Assembly: GCA_944474755.1 (NCBI GenBank)
Contig: OX104115.1
Location: 72,082,993-72,146,992 of the forward strand
DNA from: Limnoperna fortunei
Taxonomy: Eukaryota > Mollusca > Bivalvia > Mytilida > Modiolidae
Length of the DNA: 64,000 nucleotides
Direction of reading: 5' to 3'
Shown here: positions 32,412 to 43,938 of the stretch, one piece after another
Layout of the letters: the number at the start of each line of letters is the position of its first letter
How positions within the stretch are numbered: the first letter of the stretch is position 1
Made by a program: the position numbers and the translations under genes
The notes under the pieces: model-generated
What the model saw: the letters and a program-made list of their open reading frames with translations, nothing else
Told to the model about the DNA's origin: nothing
Database searches by the model: none

Positions 32412-32603
32412 GATATTATGAATAATACATTCAGCAAAATTAAAAACAAACAAATTCAAAATGTAAATCTAGTCAATGGTTCTAAAAGAAAATTAAAACA
32501 AATCATAGATATTATGAATTATAAATTCAGCGAAAATTTAAATAAACAATTTCAAAATCTAAATCTACTCGAGGGTTCTAAAAGAATATTAAAACAAATC
32601 ACA
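32412..32603 (+). repeat. Two 96-bp tandem units with conserved reading frame
   Basis: Two adjacent 96-bp units starting with GATATTATGAAT keep the same frame through both. They give 32-residue repeats of the type FSKIKNKQIQNVNLVNGSKR and FSENLNKQFQNLNLLEGSKR, then LKQI. The ORF covers 32418-32693. A third, broken unit lies at 33830-33930. No protein family is recognised; it may simply be a minisatellite whose unit length is a multiple of three. Confidence 0.6.
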
Positions 32604-32699
32604 TATATCTTGTTGGGTCGATATCTTTGGACATATCACTTACATTTACTAGTATGGATTGCTAACGACTATTTTTGCACAAGAATAAATTAGCGAATA

Positions 32700-34015
32700 T
32701 CACATACATTTACTATCTATATTAATGACAAACAATTTTGGAAAATAAAAAAGTATTATATTACTAATTGTGAAATTGCTATCTTATGCACTAAGGTTGA
32801 AAGTTAGTTATCTATTTCTTATTGTAAATGAAATGCCAAAAGTACTGACTTGCAGATATCAAGTATTGTTTTCTATTGTCGGAAGAATCAAAGTATGGTT
32901 TGTTTCTTGTGTAACCAAAACTTAATGTTGCTCTTACATTAAATAGTTGTAAAAATTGGATTTGCAAATGAATACAATACAAGCATCGTCAACTGAAGCA
33001 AAAACACAAAGCTTAATTAAAGCCCATACAGTAAGGGTAAGTAGATTAACGTTATAGTACTTTAACGAAACTGAAATAAATGAACAATAACAATATGCGA
33101 TACTAAACAAAATATAATAAATTTGCTGAATTAATTCTGAATAGTTTGCAAAAAGAATGAATGAAATTCGCAGCAAAGTAGAATTCAAAATTGAAAAAGA
33201 GATGTTCACAGTAACAATTTTCTTTTGGAATTACTGCTTATCTATCTTGTAATGATAAACATACCCGATTTAACCTCAATATGAATGGTTTAATTAATGA
33301 TACCTGATGGACAGAAAAGTAAGATTGTTTTTGAAGATGTGATCAATTATTGTTTCTGTAAGTCAATTGATAGATTCTTATATTAAACTTTAAAGTAAAA
33401 AAAACAATTCATATATTGTACTTTTTATTATTTTATCAAAATGTGTCTTGTAAAAATCTTACAACTTTGTTTATTTGTTTGAATGCCACTTTTAGCAATT
33501 TTTCATTTAAAATTAACATTAATTACATAATTATATCTGCTGTAACTTTAGTTGTATTTTAAATACGTAAACCGACACTTGTATACCTATATAGTAAAGT
33601 AATTTTTAACGACAAAGATTTAAAATTGCTGAAAGTGACAATCAAACAAATTAACAAATTAAAGTTGAAAGATAAAAGTTTACAAGAGACACATTTTAAT
33701 AAAATAATATAACGTACAATGATGATTCGAAAATAATATAAATCGAGACATCAACTAAAACAAATTGAGATTTTTGTTTTGAAAAAGACTATCAAAATAA
33801 AATTGAAAGGTATAGGAATATTAACTCATTGATATTATGAGCCAAACATTCAGCAAAGTTCAAAATACGCAACCTTAAAATCTAAATGTAGTAAATGGTT
33901 TAATGCCAAATAAGTATGAAAAGATTTGAGGATTATAAAAAAAACAAGAGCTATATTACATAAAATAAACATAACTGATTATATAATCTTCAGTGTGTGG
34001 TAAGATTTAGTAATC
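32700..34015. other. No gene; contains a broken third repeat unit
   Basis: AT-rich. The segment 33830-33930 (TATTATGAGCCAAACATTCA, then AGCAAAG) is a diverged unit of the repeat at 32412-32603. The minus-strand ORF at 32934-33209 has no recognisable pattern. Confidence 0.45.
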
Positions 34016-34023
34016 ACATTTAG

Positions 34024-34277
34024 TATGTTTGATGGTTTTTAACGCCACTTTCAGCAATTTTTCAGCTATATCATGGCGTCCAGTTTTTTTGCGGAGGAAG
34101 CTGGAATACCCGGAGAAAACCCCCGACCTGCGGTCCTTGTCAATTAAGATTGGAGTCGAGTACACACTGCCTGCTGTAAGAATCGAACCCGCAATCTCAG
34201 TGTTGACAGACCAAGTGATCAATAGCAGACGAACTACCCTAACCACTTGGCTACTCGGCTACCGAAACCCCATAGCT
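34024..34277 (-). mobile_element. tRNA-derived SINE, copy S2
   Basis: The minus strand starts with GGTAGCCGAGTAGCCAAGTG, then GTTAGGGTAG (box A-like, with a partial duplication). Box B-like GGGTTCGATTC lies about 50 bases on, and the family body ends in AAAGTGGCGTTAAA. Flanks ACATTTAG (34016-34023) and ACATTTGG (34278-34285) look like an 8-base target duplication. Pol III promoter boxes imply tRNA ancestry. Confidence 0.75.
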
Positions 34278-34289
34278 ACATTTGGATAA

Positions 34290-35245
34290 AAATGAAAGTA
34301 TATCTATTATTATATGCAAAATTCCAAAACAAAAAATTTTTGGTTGACAGTACTGAAAAAAACTGCATAAAATTTACTTAAAAGTATAAAATAAAACCAT
34401 GCCTTGTAACATAAAGAACCGCTAAATGAACAGTTAAGAAATAATAATATACATGAAAAGCATTTAAGGTAAACAAAACAGGATCTAATAGTTTTAGTTG
34501 AGAGATCTAGACACAGTTAGTGATATTAAATTGCTCGTAGTATTGCTAGTTGATGTTTTTGATTAATCTTAAATAAGGTGACAGTCTTTATTCCAATACT
34601 TGGATTATGGTTTTCACAATTATGGGAAAGGCCTGACATTCCTTAAACTAGTTTAAGAGCGAGAGGAATGTTTAACATTCCTTTAACTAGTTCGAAAGAG
34701 ACACGACAAGGTTTGTCAGTTTGTATATTTCGCTCTGTAACTGTTTTTCTCAAATCGTGTAGTCTGCCTTGCGTTTAAAGCGTCTAACGTAGAGATAAAT
34801 AAGTTTATAGACACAAATAATACCAAATGTTCGTAACAAAATACCAATTTAGAATACAAAAAAATATAAGATATAAAGTAATGAAATATTCATAGAACAG
34901 TTACAATTCTTGTTAATCTACGCATTCATTTCTTAGTTTTCATATAGATAACTAAATACAATCATTCATTGTGGCGAAAATTAAGTTTATAATACTTAAG
35001 TATTGGCAGATTAGAATAGGTATTGCTAGTGTACGAGAAATTATTTATATATGGAGACTGATTCCTTATATTTTTCATTTATATTATTTTCTAATCCAGT
35101 GTATGTTTGTTTGAATAATATTGTGTTAGAGAAAACGAAAGCCTCTCAAAGCAACAAATTCTATAATTGCATAACATAGGTATGACCCATTGAAATGATC
35201 TACCTTATGTACGATAGAGATTTAAAAAATATGATCAATGGTTTC
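34290..35245. other. No gene; short palindromic duplication near 34640-34710
   Basis: AT-rich. ACATTCCTTAAACTAGTTTA (from 34636) and ACATTCCTTTAACTAGTTCG (from 34675) form a small tandem pair; the first contains the palindrome TTAAACTAGTTTAA. Nothing else recognised. Confidence 0.45.
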
Positions 35246-35249
35246 CATT

Positions 35250-35870
35250 GTCGGCGGATAAGTCATGAAAGTCAGCTACCTAGCATCTATAAGATTTTAT
35301 AACCATCCGAAAGATCATAATTGAAAATCAGTAACCTAACTTATATGTATTTCATGGTAGATATATCCGAACGATTATTAATGAAAATCGGCATCTGCGT
35401 ATTGCATGGTAGAGGTATCCAAAAGATGATGACTTCAAAGGATCTACCTTAAATTTCTTTAATGTACTCTAGTTACAAAAAGTATGATCTAAGATGGCAC
35501 TGGTATCAGAGCAACATTATCTATGAAATGCAGCTACCTAGCGCATATTTATTGAATGGTAAAGGCATCAGAAAGATTATAAATGAAGATCTTACATCTA
35601 TTTAATGCATGGAAGAGATATCTGAAAGATTATCTATTTATATTTATATTTATATTTATATTTATATTTATATTTATATAAGATAAAGTGCATCTATATA
35701 TTGCTTGCTAGAGGAATCCGAATGATTATTCATGAAAATAAACCACTTACAAATCTGTATCTATTTATTGCATGGTATCCAGAAGATTATATATTAAATT
35801 TGTCACCTTTATGTATTGCATGGTAGAGGTATCAGAAAGATTACCCATTAAAATAATAAACTATTAATGA
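35250..35870 (+). repeat. Degenerate minisatellite
   Basis: Repeated phrases 'TTGCATGGTAGAGGTATC', 'AGAAAGATTA' and 'CAGCTACCTAGC' recur about every 60-90 bases (near 35290, 35400, 35560, 35610, 35770, 35820) with drift. It directly precedes RT fragment copy 2. Confidence 0.6.
35635..35682 (+). repeat. (TATATT)n microsatellite
   Basis: About eight hexanucleotide units inside the minisatellite. Confidence 0.85.
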
Positions 35871-35889
35871 CTATAATGTATGATACAAA

Positions 35890-36620
35890 GGATAACTAAC
35901 ATATGCCTACAAATTTGTAGTTTTATGTTACGACAATACGTTTTTTCTACTAAAGAACTTAAAGGCAAATTATGCTTCAGCAAAAGTTAGGTTTAAAGTA
36001 TGTCAGATGTTTTGATCGACAACATATTTTTAATTGTTTTGGGGGATGTGTTTTGCAGCAGAAAATCGCAATTCCAATTGGTACAAACTGCGCCCCGCAT
36101 CTTGCCGATTTGTTCCTGTATTCTTATGAAACTGAATGTCTTAGACTTCGTAGTAAAGACAAGAAGATAGCAGAAGATAGGTTCTTTAATTTTACATATA
36201 GATATATTGATGATTTCCTTTTAATGAACAACCGTCAATTTGCTGAGAATATATCCGTCGGAAGTAGAAATTAAAGAAACCACAGAAACAGTTTCATCTA
36301 AGTCATTTTTGGACCTTAAGTGTGACACCGACGGTGATCTTATCAATAGAGTTTGCGACTAGCGAGATGATTTTAATGTCAAAAGTAATAATGTTTCTCT
36401 CATGTGCACCAATATCCCAGCTTTCTCTGCGCGCGGTGTCTATGTTTTCCCATTGATCGGGTGTGCAGAATTTTTGCAAACGTCATCTATAGCTTACGGA
36501 TAAACTTAAAACCAAGATTACAAGAAAACACAACCCGTTTGCGCGCCTTTAATAAGTTGTACTACAGATACCACTTCATTGGCAAACATATTCTCGTTTA
36601 ATATGGTTGCAGAAAGTTTT
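35890..36620 (+). pseudogene. Penelope-like reverse transcriptase fragment, copy 2
   Basis: The best preserved copy. An ORF at 35972-36274 has IPIGTNCAPHLADLFLYSYE followed by FNFTYRYIDDFLLMNN, so the GTNCAPxLAD box and YIDD catalytic box are intact. After a frameshift near 36250 it continues with SEVEIKETTETVSSKSFLDL, RDDFNVKSNN, CTNIPAFSARGVYV and NQDYKK, degraded by stops. Polymerase activity was presumably once used for mobilisation; no endonuclease domain is visible. The tail repeat T3 follows immediately. Confidence 0.75.
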
Positions 36621-36629
36621 ACTAATTTT

Positions 36630-36935
36630 TAATTCAGTGTGCCTTTAATGTGCTACGATGATTGTTGGATACCATTATTAGTGACTAGTGGTATATGATA
36701 CCATCCAATTTAATCTACTAACCAACTCACATACTACAGTTATCTAGGAGATTAAACCCACCATTTCTTTTGAAATGCATGTACCAAGTCGGGACCATTG
36801 CTGTAGTTACTATATTTTTGGTTGTTTGTTCTGGAGTTTTGCGATTTCCCGGACTTTGATTTACGGATTGTCTTTTTTAACAGTTTCATCGATGGTCGGT
36901 ATTTTGTTATTACCTTCATTAATGTTTAAACAGGA
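36630..36935 (+). repeat. Tail repeat of the RT family, copy T3
   Basis: Directly continues RT fragment copy 2. Contains AATTCAGTGTGCCTTTAATG, GACTAGTGGTATATGATACC and GGGACCATTGCTGTAGTTAC, then TTCTGGAGTTTTGCGATTTC and the GTCGGTATTTTGTTATTACC segment also found in the other tail copies. Contiguity here ties the tail repeat to the RT family. Confidence 0.75.
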
Positions 36936-36939
36936 AGAC

Positions 36940-38150
36940 CAATCAAAATTAGCCACATTACATTCCATTTCTCGTATTCATAATATAGATGTCCGATTTA
37001 TTAAAACACCACAAAGCAGAAAAATATGAAATGTTAGTTTTTATACTGAATTGTACAGATTGTACTCGACCGGTCTGGGGCTAATTTTACTTAACTTTTA
37101 TTGACATTTGTCTCGAAAATCTAAATTGGCTAAATATCATAAAAACAGATAATATCCAAACATTTCTGTTTAAATTGCCATGTTGTACTATTTTTTTAAA
37201 TATAGATTAGCATTATTGCATAAATGAAATCTTATACTAAAAACTGCGAGATTTTCTGAATTTAATAAGGCTCATCAAAAAATAAGATAAAACTGATTTT
37301 TCTATTAATTGAGTTTTACAAAGGTATTCAAAAAAAAAAATTTTAAAGCAAAGACGGCATTAACTAATAAGGACAAAACAGATATAAATATTGTTTGGCA
37401 AAACAGACAAAACACAATTTTTGTTATGGCAGTGCAGGTCTAATAGTTATCAAATAAGCAGGAAAACATGTGATAAAAGCAGCATGTTATCAAGTAAGAG
37501 TTCATTTTGAGAAAGGGGGTGTTCAAGCAATTTCGTTATGACGTCATTACATAAAATCAATGTTTTACAGAAAAAATGTAAAATCTGTTCTTAGCTGTAG
37601 TCAGTATACATGTATAAATGAACTTTAGTAGAAATATACCACATTCAATGCAAGTTGAACAACAGAGGTATCTTTTCTGTAGCTTAAACTTTAACTAAAC
37701 AATGTACAAAGTAGAAATATAGCTGGTTTTCTGCAAAATTAAATAAAATTTTTATGTACACAGACTGATTTAGATTTTTTTAATCGATTCTTACATGCAA
37801 AGACACTGAAAATGTTAAAAAGGTATTATTTGACAAGAATGTTTGGTTAATGGTAACCAAACATATACTTGATTCATAGACCTGTCAAAATGATGCCTAC
37901 CCATGCTAAAACTTTACCCAGAGGCCAGACTGAATTTATATAAAATACATATTGATTAAATATTGCTTTAAAACCTTCTCTTAAGGAACAAAATGAAGAC
38001 ATTTAATCCTTATTTAGGATCTTCAATGCAGTATGCATGTTTCTGTCCAGTGAAAAGAGTCGGCAAATTAAATCAGATCATGGTACACATTCTTTTACAA
38101 ATTTTCTGTGGAAAGGGCATTATTCATTATATCAATAATATATTTTTTTT
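36940..38150. other. No recognisable gene
   Basis: AT-rich with homopolymer runs. The ORF at 37993-38193 is not supported by any pattern. Confidence 0.5.
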
Positions 38151-38154
38151 AAAG

Positions 38155-38510
38155 TTCTTGTCACGTTGGGTTCTACCTAAATGCACTCTGTAGATTGTAA
38201 AATACGTGTTTTTGCAAAAGTTATAACCCTTCATTATGCCCTCAACCAAAAAATCAAATTTTACGTCAAAAAATGTAAAATACAATAATAAAATCATGAA
38301 TATATAATTTGCATTAATGATGTCTTCCTATAAATCATTTTGGAATATTATAACTTCTTTCTTTCACTCGTACCTTTATATAAGGGACATAACACAAACA
38401 AGATTGAATTTAATTAAAATGGGATATAACGTATTGGTATCAACAACAAGTATTTTTTAGAGATTGAACCTTAAGAATGATTTAAAGATAACATCAACCT
38501 AGGTTAATGC
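38155..38510 (+). repeat. Repeat R3, left copy
   Basis: Collinear with 46925-47390: CTTGTCACGTTGGGTTCTAC (CTTGTCACCTTGGGTTCTAC on the right), TCGTACCTTTATATAAGGGA (TTGTACCTTGATATAAGGGG) and AGAGATTGAACCTT (AGAAATTGAACCTT). Same orientation, on the outer side of the split LR1-B. Confidence 0.65.
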
Positions 38511-38514
38511 TATC

Positions 38515-39352
38515 TCTACAGAAGTTCTATGGTCGTCACCATGCCTTAATTGATCGTCATGGGAAAGCAGTGTCTCAAATACGATCAGACATTTTCGCTG
38601 TCAGAGGTATTGTTTCCTATTGCTGGATTTGACTTTTCCCTAGACATGACAATGAGTTACTCGACGGGTGTCTAATTAGGCACAGGCATTGCTTACTCGT
38701 CCAGAGCACCTGAGTGCACCCATGGTTTTTATTGGGTTGGGGCTACTCTCTTTCTGTGCTTTACGTTTTTGGTTTTTGTGTTGTGTTTGTCTATATCCGG
38801 ATTTGTAACTGTCCTTTGGCTTTTGGCTCTTGTTGTTTGGCCGGTTTTCTTTGTTATTTTCCTAATACAATGTAATCCGATCATTATACGCGTTATTTAA
38901 AAAAAAACTTACAAATATACACAACATGGAACAATATATCTACTAACAAAAACATCCAATTGGAATTGATCCATAATTTTCAAATCATGAACTTATTGAC
39001 TGACAAAATTTTGAAACATCCGAGATGAACCCATTCCAGTCACATACATGTAATGATTATGATTTGTCAAATTATGAACCTGTTTAAAATTTTTCGCCAA
39101 TGCAAATTATATGTCAGTGTGACAATTTCTAGTAATGACCCTTAATTTTCATTGGTCGTTTTCAAGATCAGATACATTTTTTATTAGCCATTTCCTCTTC
39201 CTAAGATTGAATTTTCTAGACATTACAATGAGCAACTCTTCAGGTATCTAATGACGCACATACTGGAAGTTACACATGTATCACATTGCCTGATCCACAG
39301 AGTTGCCTTAGAGCGTCAAACGTGGCGAATAAGGGATGCTATCTTGTTACAG
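38515..39352. repeat. Long repeat LR1, copy B, left part (rearranged)
   Basis: Holds modules of LR1-C in altered order: GAAGTTCTATGG-GTCACCATG near 38520 (61226 in C), a stretch like 62250-62340 at 38690-38870, the GATCATTATACGCG module at 38880 (59752), and the segment leading to GATGCTATCTTGTTACAG (61460). It stops abruptly at the CACTA-like element and resumes after it. Confidence 0.6.
39350..39352 (+). repeat. Target site duplication of the CACTA-like element, left (CAG)
   Basis: CAG directly before CACTATGAA, equal to CAG at 44475-44477. The LR1-C empty site reads ...CTTGTTCAGGGTGTCAGG. Confidence 0.75.
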
Positions 39353-39889
39353 CACTATGAACCAAACTAAGGACTGACATTACCATACACAGTTCAAATT
39401 TGATTGATAGAAACTGATAGTTACTGTAAATGTACTGTTCACGATCTGTAAATCACTGTATACTATGCATACAGTTCTCGTCAGTCATTTACAATTTTTA
39501 TCTTTTACTGATCGCTTCTGTCCTGAACTGGATCAGTTCATGACAGTTAAGTACAGTACTTTTGTAGGACTGAAAAGAACTGTTAGTCACTGCATCAGAT
39601 CGTGTCAGTACTTTTAAATTTTTACCTGGATTTAGAATGACTGACATTCACTGTACCAGTCCTTGACAGTGATTATCAATATTTACCTGTATTTAGAATG
39701 ACTAATAATCACTGTAGCAGTCCTTGTCAGTCATTATCAGTTCTTACCTTGATTTAGAATGACTGATGTTCACTGTAGCAGTCATTGTCAGTCATTATCT
39801 GTTCTTACTTTGATTTAGTACGACTGATGTTCACTGAAGCAGTCCTTGACAGTCATCATCAGTTCTTACCTTGATTTAGTATGAGTGAT
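39353..39889 (+). repeat. Left inverted arm of the CACTA-like element
   Basis: About 537 bp, inverted with respect to 43939-44474. The outer 285 bp are unique; the inner part is the 61-bp tandem array. Confidence 0.85.
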
Positions 39890-39937
39890 GTTCACTGTAG
39901 CAGTCCTTGACAGATATCATACTTTCTCTTCTATACC

Positions 39938-39943
<6 letters not shown>
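39639..39943 (+). repeat. 61-bp tandem array in the left arm
   Basis: Unit starts (GACTGA-like) fall at 39639, 39700, 39761, 39822 and 39883, exactly 61 bases apart. Each unit contains TTCACTGTAGCAGTCCTTG, CAGTCATTATCAGTTCTTAC and CTTGATTTAGAATG-like words. CAGT/ACTG words dominate, as expected for a subterminal binding array. Confidence 0.85.

Positions 39944-39975
<32 letters not shown>
39940..39975 (+). repeat. (AT)n microsatellite
   Basis: About eighteen AT units just inside the left arm. Confidence 0.9.
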
Positions 39976-39978
<3 letters not shown>

Positions 39979-40261
39979 ATTTGTAAAGAAAGACCAACAG
40001 TGAAGACTTGATTAAATGAGAGTTTTAATGGATAAAAAATAGGAAATGTGTAAAATTAACACCACAAGTCCATTTGTTTCCTAGTACCAAAAATATTTTC
40101 GTTTAAAATCATTGTTCTTCCTAATATTAACTCTTCTTTCTTCTCATTTCATATTTGAATTTACATACTGCGACACAAATTTATTGAACATGTTTTGACC
40201 AATGTTTGTAATAATAAATTACCGGCATAAGCAGCTACATAACGTTACACCTGTACATATT

Positions 40262-40615
40262 TTTAATAAATTCCACAGAGCTGCCCAGTGCATCCACCAG
40301 GTGGACAAGGGACGCCTTCTCGTTAGGGGTGGTCAGGTCATAATACGGAAACCCTGACCACGGACCACAGTGAGTAACATGTTTGGAGAGTGCCACGCTC
40401 CTTGCATGATCTCGACTTTTTTTATATGTCAAAAAGAGTAGGCTCGTTGTAGCCGCTACAAAAATCCCAAATTTTCCGGCCGCCGTACCTAAACCCCCTA
40501 CTTTTCCAGTGGCTTTGAAAATATTTGTTCTTTTGGTCCATTTTTCCGGAATTGTTTGTTAACATGTTCTCGCCCTGAATAAAGCTGAAATTATACTCGC
40601 TGGATGTTAAGCAAA

Positions 40616-40646
<31 letters not shown>
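40262..40646 (+). repeat. AATC-tailed repeat module, copy M2
   Basis: Has CACAGAGCTGCCC, GGTCAGGTCATAATACGG, AGAGTAGGCTCGTTGTAGCC and GCTACAAAAATCC, then CCCTGAATAAAGCTGAAATT and about seven AATC units. The rightmost part corresponds to the usual tail. It sits inside the CACTA-like element, so it inserted there or was carried along. Confidence 0.65.
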
Positions 40647-41360
40647 GCATCATATCCTCTGGACCAACTTTATTGTTTGACATGCGCCTTTTTGGATACC
40701 GAAATATATTTATTCCACACTGCATTTTACTTTGTATATTCCTAGATTTGTGTAAGACTTTTGTTTTTAAATAAAGGAGGTTTAAGTTGGGAGTTGTCTC
40801 TTTAATAATTACAAAAGTTATAATTTCTGGAAGCATATTTTGTATACTCCTTATTTACAAATATATTTAAGACAAACTAAACAAATGTTGTAGTTTAATC
40901 CTTATAAAATGTTTAAGGTGTGGGGTGGGTCATTAAAGTATCGTGGTTTTATTTCAAAAATTTAATGACCAATTATATTTCGGACATGTTGATGCAAGTG
41001 AACACAGATAATTAAGTTCCAGCTGTGACAGGATGTTATTTACATCTACATGTATATTGCATTTCATCTCCAGCAGTGTTATGTAACACCTGTGTTTATC
41101 TGTTTTTGTCTTTTCTGTACTTAACTTTACAAATTCAGACACACTCGAGAACTTACTAAATTGAATGGTTTGTTTGTTTTGTCGGTTTTGAAATTTTTTT
41201 TATTATTATTACACTAAAATGGATTGAAATTGTAAATTCACTTCATAGTTTTTGTTTAACAAAATCATCTTTGTATTTTATTGTCTATATGCATCAGTAT
41301 GGTAAATAAGTGTGCATCGCCTAGGGAATAAACCGAATAAACCGGCTTTTCTCTTGAGGG

Positions 41361-41381
41361 TGTGTGTGTGTGTGTGTGTGT
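41361..41381 (+). repeat. (TG)n microsatellite
   Basis: About ten TG units. Confidence 0.9.
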
Positions 41382-43069
41382 AAAAGTGGGGGGTGGGGGT
41401 TGCAATACAAAGGTTTAAACAACGTAACACTGTAATCACTGCAAACGCTTCTTAAATAAAATAATCTGTTTTCTTTTCGATTATATGCATCAGAAAGAAA
41501 AAAATGTGTGCATCGCCACCGGAATATGCCGATTGTAAACAATGACACGTTTTGTCAGTTAGGGAACAGGTAATTGGGCGCAATCATCCTGAACAAGGAT
41601 TCAGATTTACTAATTTTATAATAACAATAATATAGATTTGCAGTTATGGAAGGTTCTGGTAACATTAGAACGTTCGATCATCTCCGTTTTTGTAAATATC
41701 CGACAATTGTATTTACAGACAACGACAGGAGAATCGCCGACCCTGGTTAAGTAGAGTACAAACTTAAATAAGAATCGAGTGCACCATTTCTTTTCATAAT
41801 GCAAAGTCAAGTACAAAGCAATGCCTCCGCATTTATAAGAGAAAATTTAGTTAGAAAAACATTTCGGCAACTCATCCACTCTTGAAAAGTAACAATAATA
41901 TATATGGATTCAAATGAGACGAAACTTGAAAACATGTTAAGATTTCAGTAATTCTTCGAATAAAAAAAACGCAAGTCATCTTTCCAAACAACAAAAATTT
42001 AACGCGCGTTGTTAATACACGTAACACATTATTTACACTAAAGTTTACCATGTGTTAAGATATTTTAATATTTGGAAAAAAAAGTTTTCTTGTTTGAGCT
42101 ATACTCCAAAGTTAGAACTAGTGATAGCTCATACCCACAACTTTTCGGCTATTTAAGTCGTAATATAGCTATTAGGTCGAGTAACTTGTTTTAACATTAA
42201 AGAGAAAGTTTTTGCATGTATTTGTATAATTTCTTCACTGTCCTCTTGCTATTTTATTGAAACAGACCTTCGGTGTGTTTTGTATTTCTACGATATATTT
42301 TTATAAATTTTAATATAAATTACAAAGAAATTAAATACGCAGGAAACCTTTGTATCTTTATGCACTAGAAAGTTATTTTTATTACGTATAAAATTGGTTT
42401 CCGATTGAAATATCTGACAGGTGTTTGAAAATGTGTCGTGTACATGTAGCTACCTGGGGTGCAAAGGTAAACTAGAGATGTTGATTGTTAATTTGTTTAT
42501 TGCAATAACCACACAACGATGATAAGGTGTTACTTTGAAGTGATTTTATGTAAGTTTTATAAAAAAATTATATATCTTGATAATTACTTTTAATTAAGAG
42601 TAACGTCGTAGAATCATATTATATTGAAGAAAAGGTGCTGGAGATACATGTATTTCATGAAATTAATAGTAAAACTTCATTTGTCGGAGAAGACAATTTA
42701 AAAAACGTCCGATGTTCACAAAGAAAAAATATCTTTCGTATATATATTTCATCATTTTGATCAAACGACAGGGCATTCTAGTATATATTCTGGATAAAAG
42801 GTATAGTTTCAAATCAATTAGGATGCAAACGGTCATATTTAAAATACTAAAAAAATATACCAAGTTATGGTTAATTACCAATAAACATAGATTAACAAAT
42901 AAAAATGTCTCCCTTTTTAGAAATATCCCATCGGCTAAAACTCGTACATAACATAGGTATAAACTTATTTTGTAGCTGTTAATGTTTTTTGTATCTGTAT
43001 CCTCTGCTATAAATATTTAATCCATAATTTCTATATAACAAAAGGCGGATGTATATCTGTTTAGTGTTC

Positions 43070-43337
43070 AGGAGCGTGCGTGGCTGAATGGTTAAGGTAG
43101 TGCGTCTACTTTTGATCACGTGGTCTGTCCATACTGAGGTTGCGGGTTTCATTCTGCGGACTGGGTGCGCTCGACTCCAATCTTAATTGACAATGATTGC
43201 CAGTTTTCCTACGGAAGTTCGGGAGTTTTTTCCGGGTGCTCTGGCTTCTTCCACAAATATAAAAACTTGACACCATGATATAGCTGAAATATTACTGAAA
43301 GTGGGGTTATTTCATTCAAACAAACAAAAACAAACTA
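43070..43337 (+). mobile_element. tRNA-derived SINE, copy S3
   Basis: Box A-like CGTGGCTGAATGGTTAAGG and box B-like TTGCGGGTTTCATTC, then the family body and a CAAACAAACAAAAACAAAC-type A-rich tail. Flanked by TTTAGTGTTC (43060-43069) and TTCAGTGTTC (43338-43347), a target duplication with one mismatch. The SINE splits core LR2 copy 2. Confidence 0.82.
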
Positions 43338-43521
43338 TTCAGTGTTCTATTTTATAATCTATTTCAATTCAGCCTATATATATATATACTGCCCATATAT
43401 GAACATGTTCCCAATGACTAGGTCAGTAAAAAGCTCATGAAAGAGATTTACTTTGCTTATAACCGCACTAACATTGAAAAAACTTCTTTTTATTTTCCCA
43501 ATGCACTCATATTGACTTGAA

Positions 43522-43782
43522 GGGGCCTCGGTCGCCGAGTGGTTAAGGTAGGTCCTCTACTATTGGTCACATGGTCTGTCAATACTGAGATTTCCGATTC
43601 GAATCTCACTACGGGAATGTGCTCTTGACTCCAGTCTTAATTGACAGGGATTGCCAGTTTTCCTACCGAAGCTCCGGGGTTTCCTACGGCTTCCTCACCC
43701 CCCCCCCCCTCAAATAAAAACTGGACGCAATGATATAGCTGAAAAATTGCCGAAAGTGGCGTTAAACACCATTTAAACAAAC
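43522..43782 (+). mobile_element. tRNA-derived SINE, copy S4
   Basis: Box A TCGCCGAGTGGTTAAGGTAG and box B CCGATTCGAATCTC are well kept, resembling a tRNA with a leucine- or serine-like arm. The body ends in AAAGTGGCGTTAAACACC. Flanked by ATATTGACTTGAA (43509-43521) and ATATCGACTTGAA (43783-43795), a 13-base target duplication with one mismatch. A 12-base C tract lies at 43698-43709. Confidence 0.88.
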
Positions 43783-43938
43783 ATATCGACTTGAAACATG
43801 TTGTGACTTTTAAAAAAAACCTTTAATGCAATATTATAGTGTTAATGTTTATATGAAAAGCTGAAATACTTGGATGGATTTTGCATCACCTTTTAAAAAA
43901 CATATTTTGCAATGCTAAAATAAAAAAAAGCTCAAATA

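Larger units (their letters stand above)
41200..43480. repeat. Shared core LR2, copy 2 (inside the CACTA-like element)
   Basis: Homologous, same orientation, to 12480-13920. Strongest matches are 41780-41960 (AAGAATCGAGTGCACC; AAACATGTTAAGATTTC) and 42985-43045 (CTATAAATATTTAATCCATA). SINE S3 interrupts it at 43070-43337; the match then resumes weakly around 43390-43450 (AAAAAGCTCATGAAAGAG against AAAAAACTCACGAGAGAG). Confidence 0.65.

Noticed and set aside
39600..39950. Regular repeats resembling a CRISPR array
   Set aside because: The 61-bp units are contiguous, with no unique spacers, lie within transposon arms in inverted copies, and the context is eukaryotic.
43522..43620. Possible genuine tRNA gene
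   Set aside because: A and B boxes are present, but the sequence continues into a shared SINE body with a target duplication, and no cloverleaf closes.
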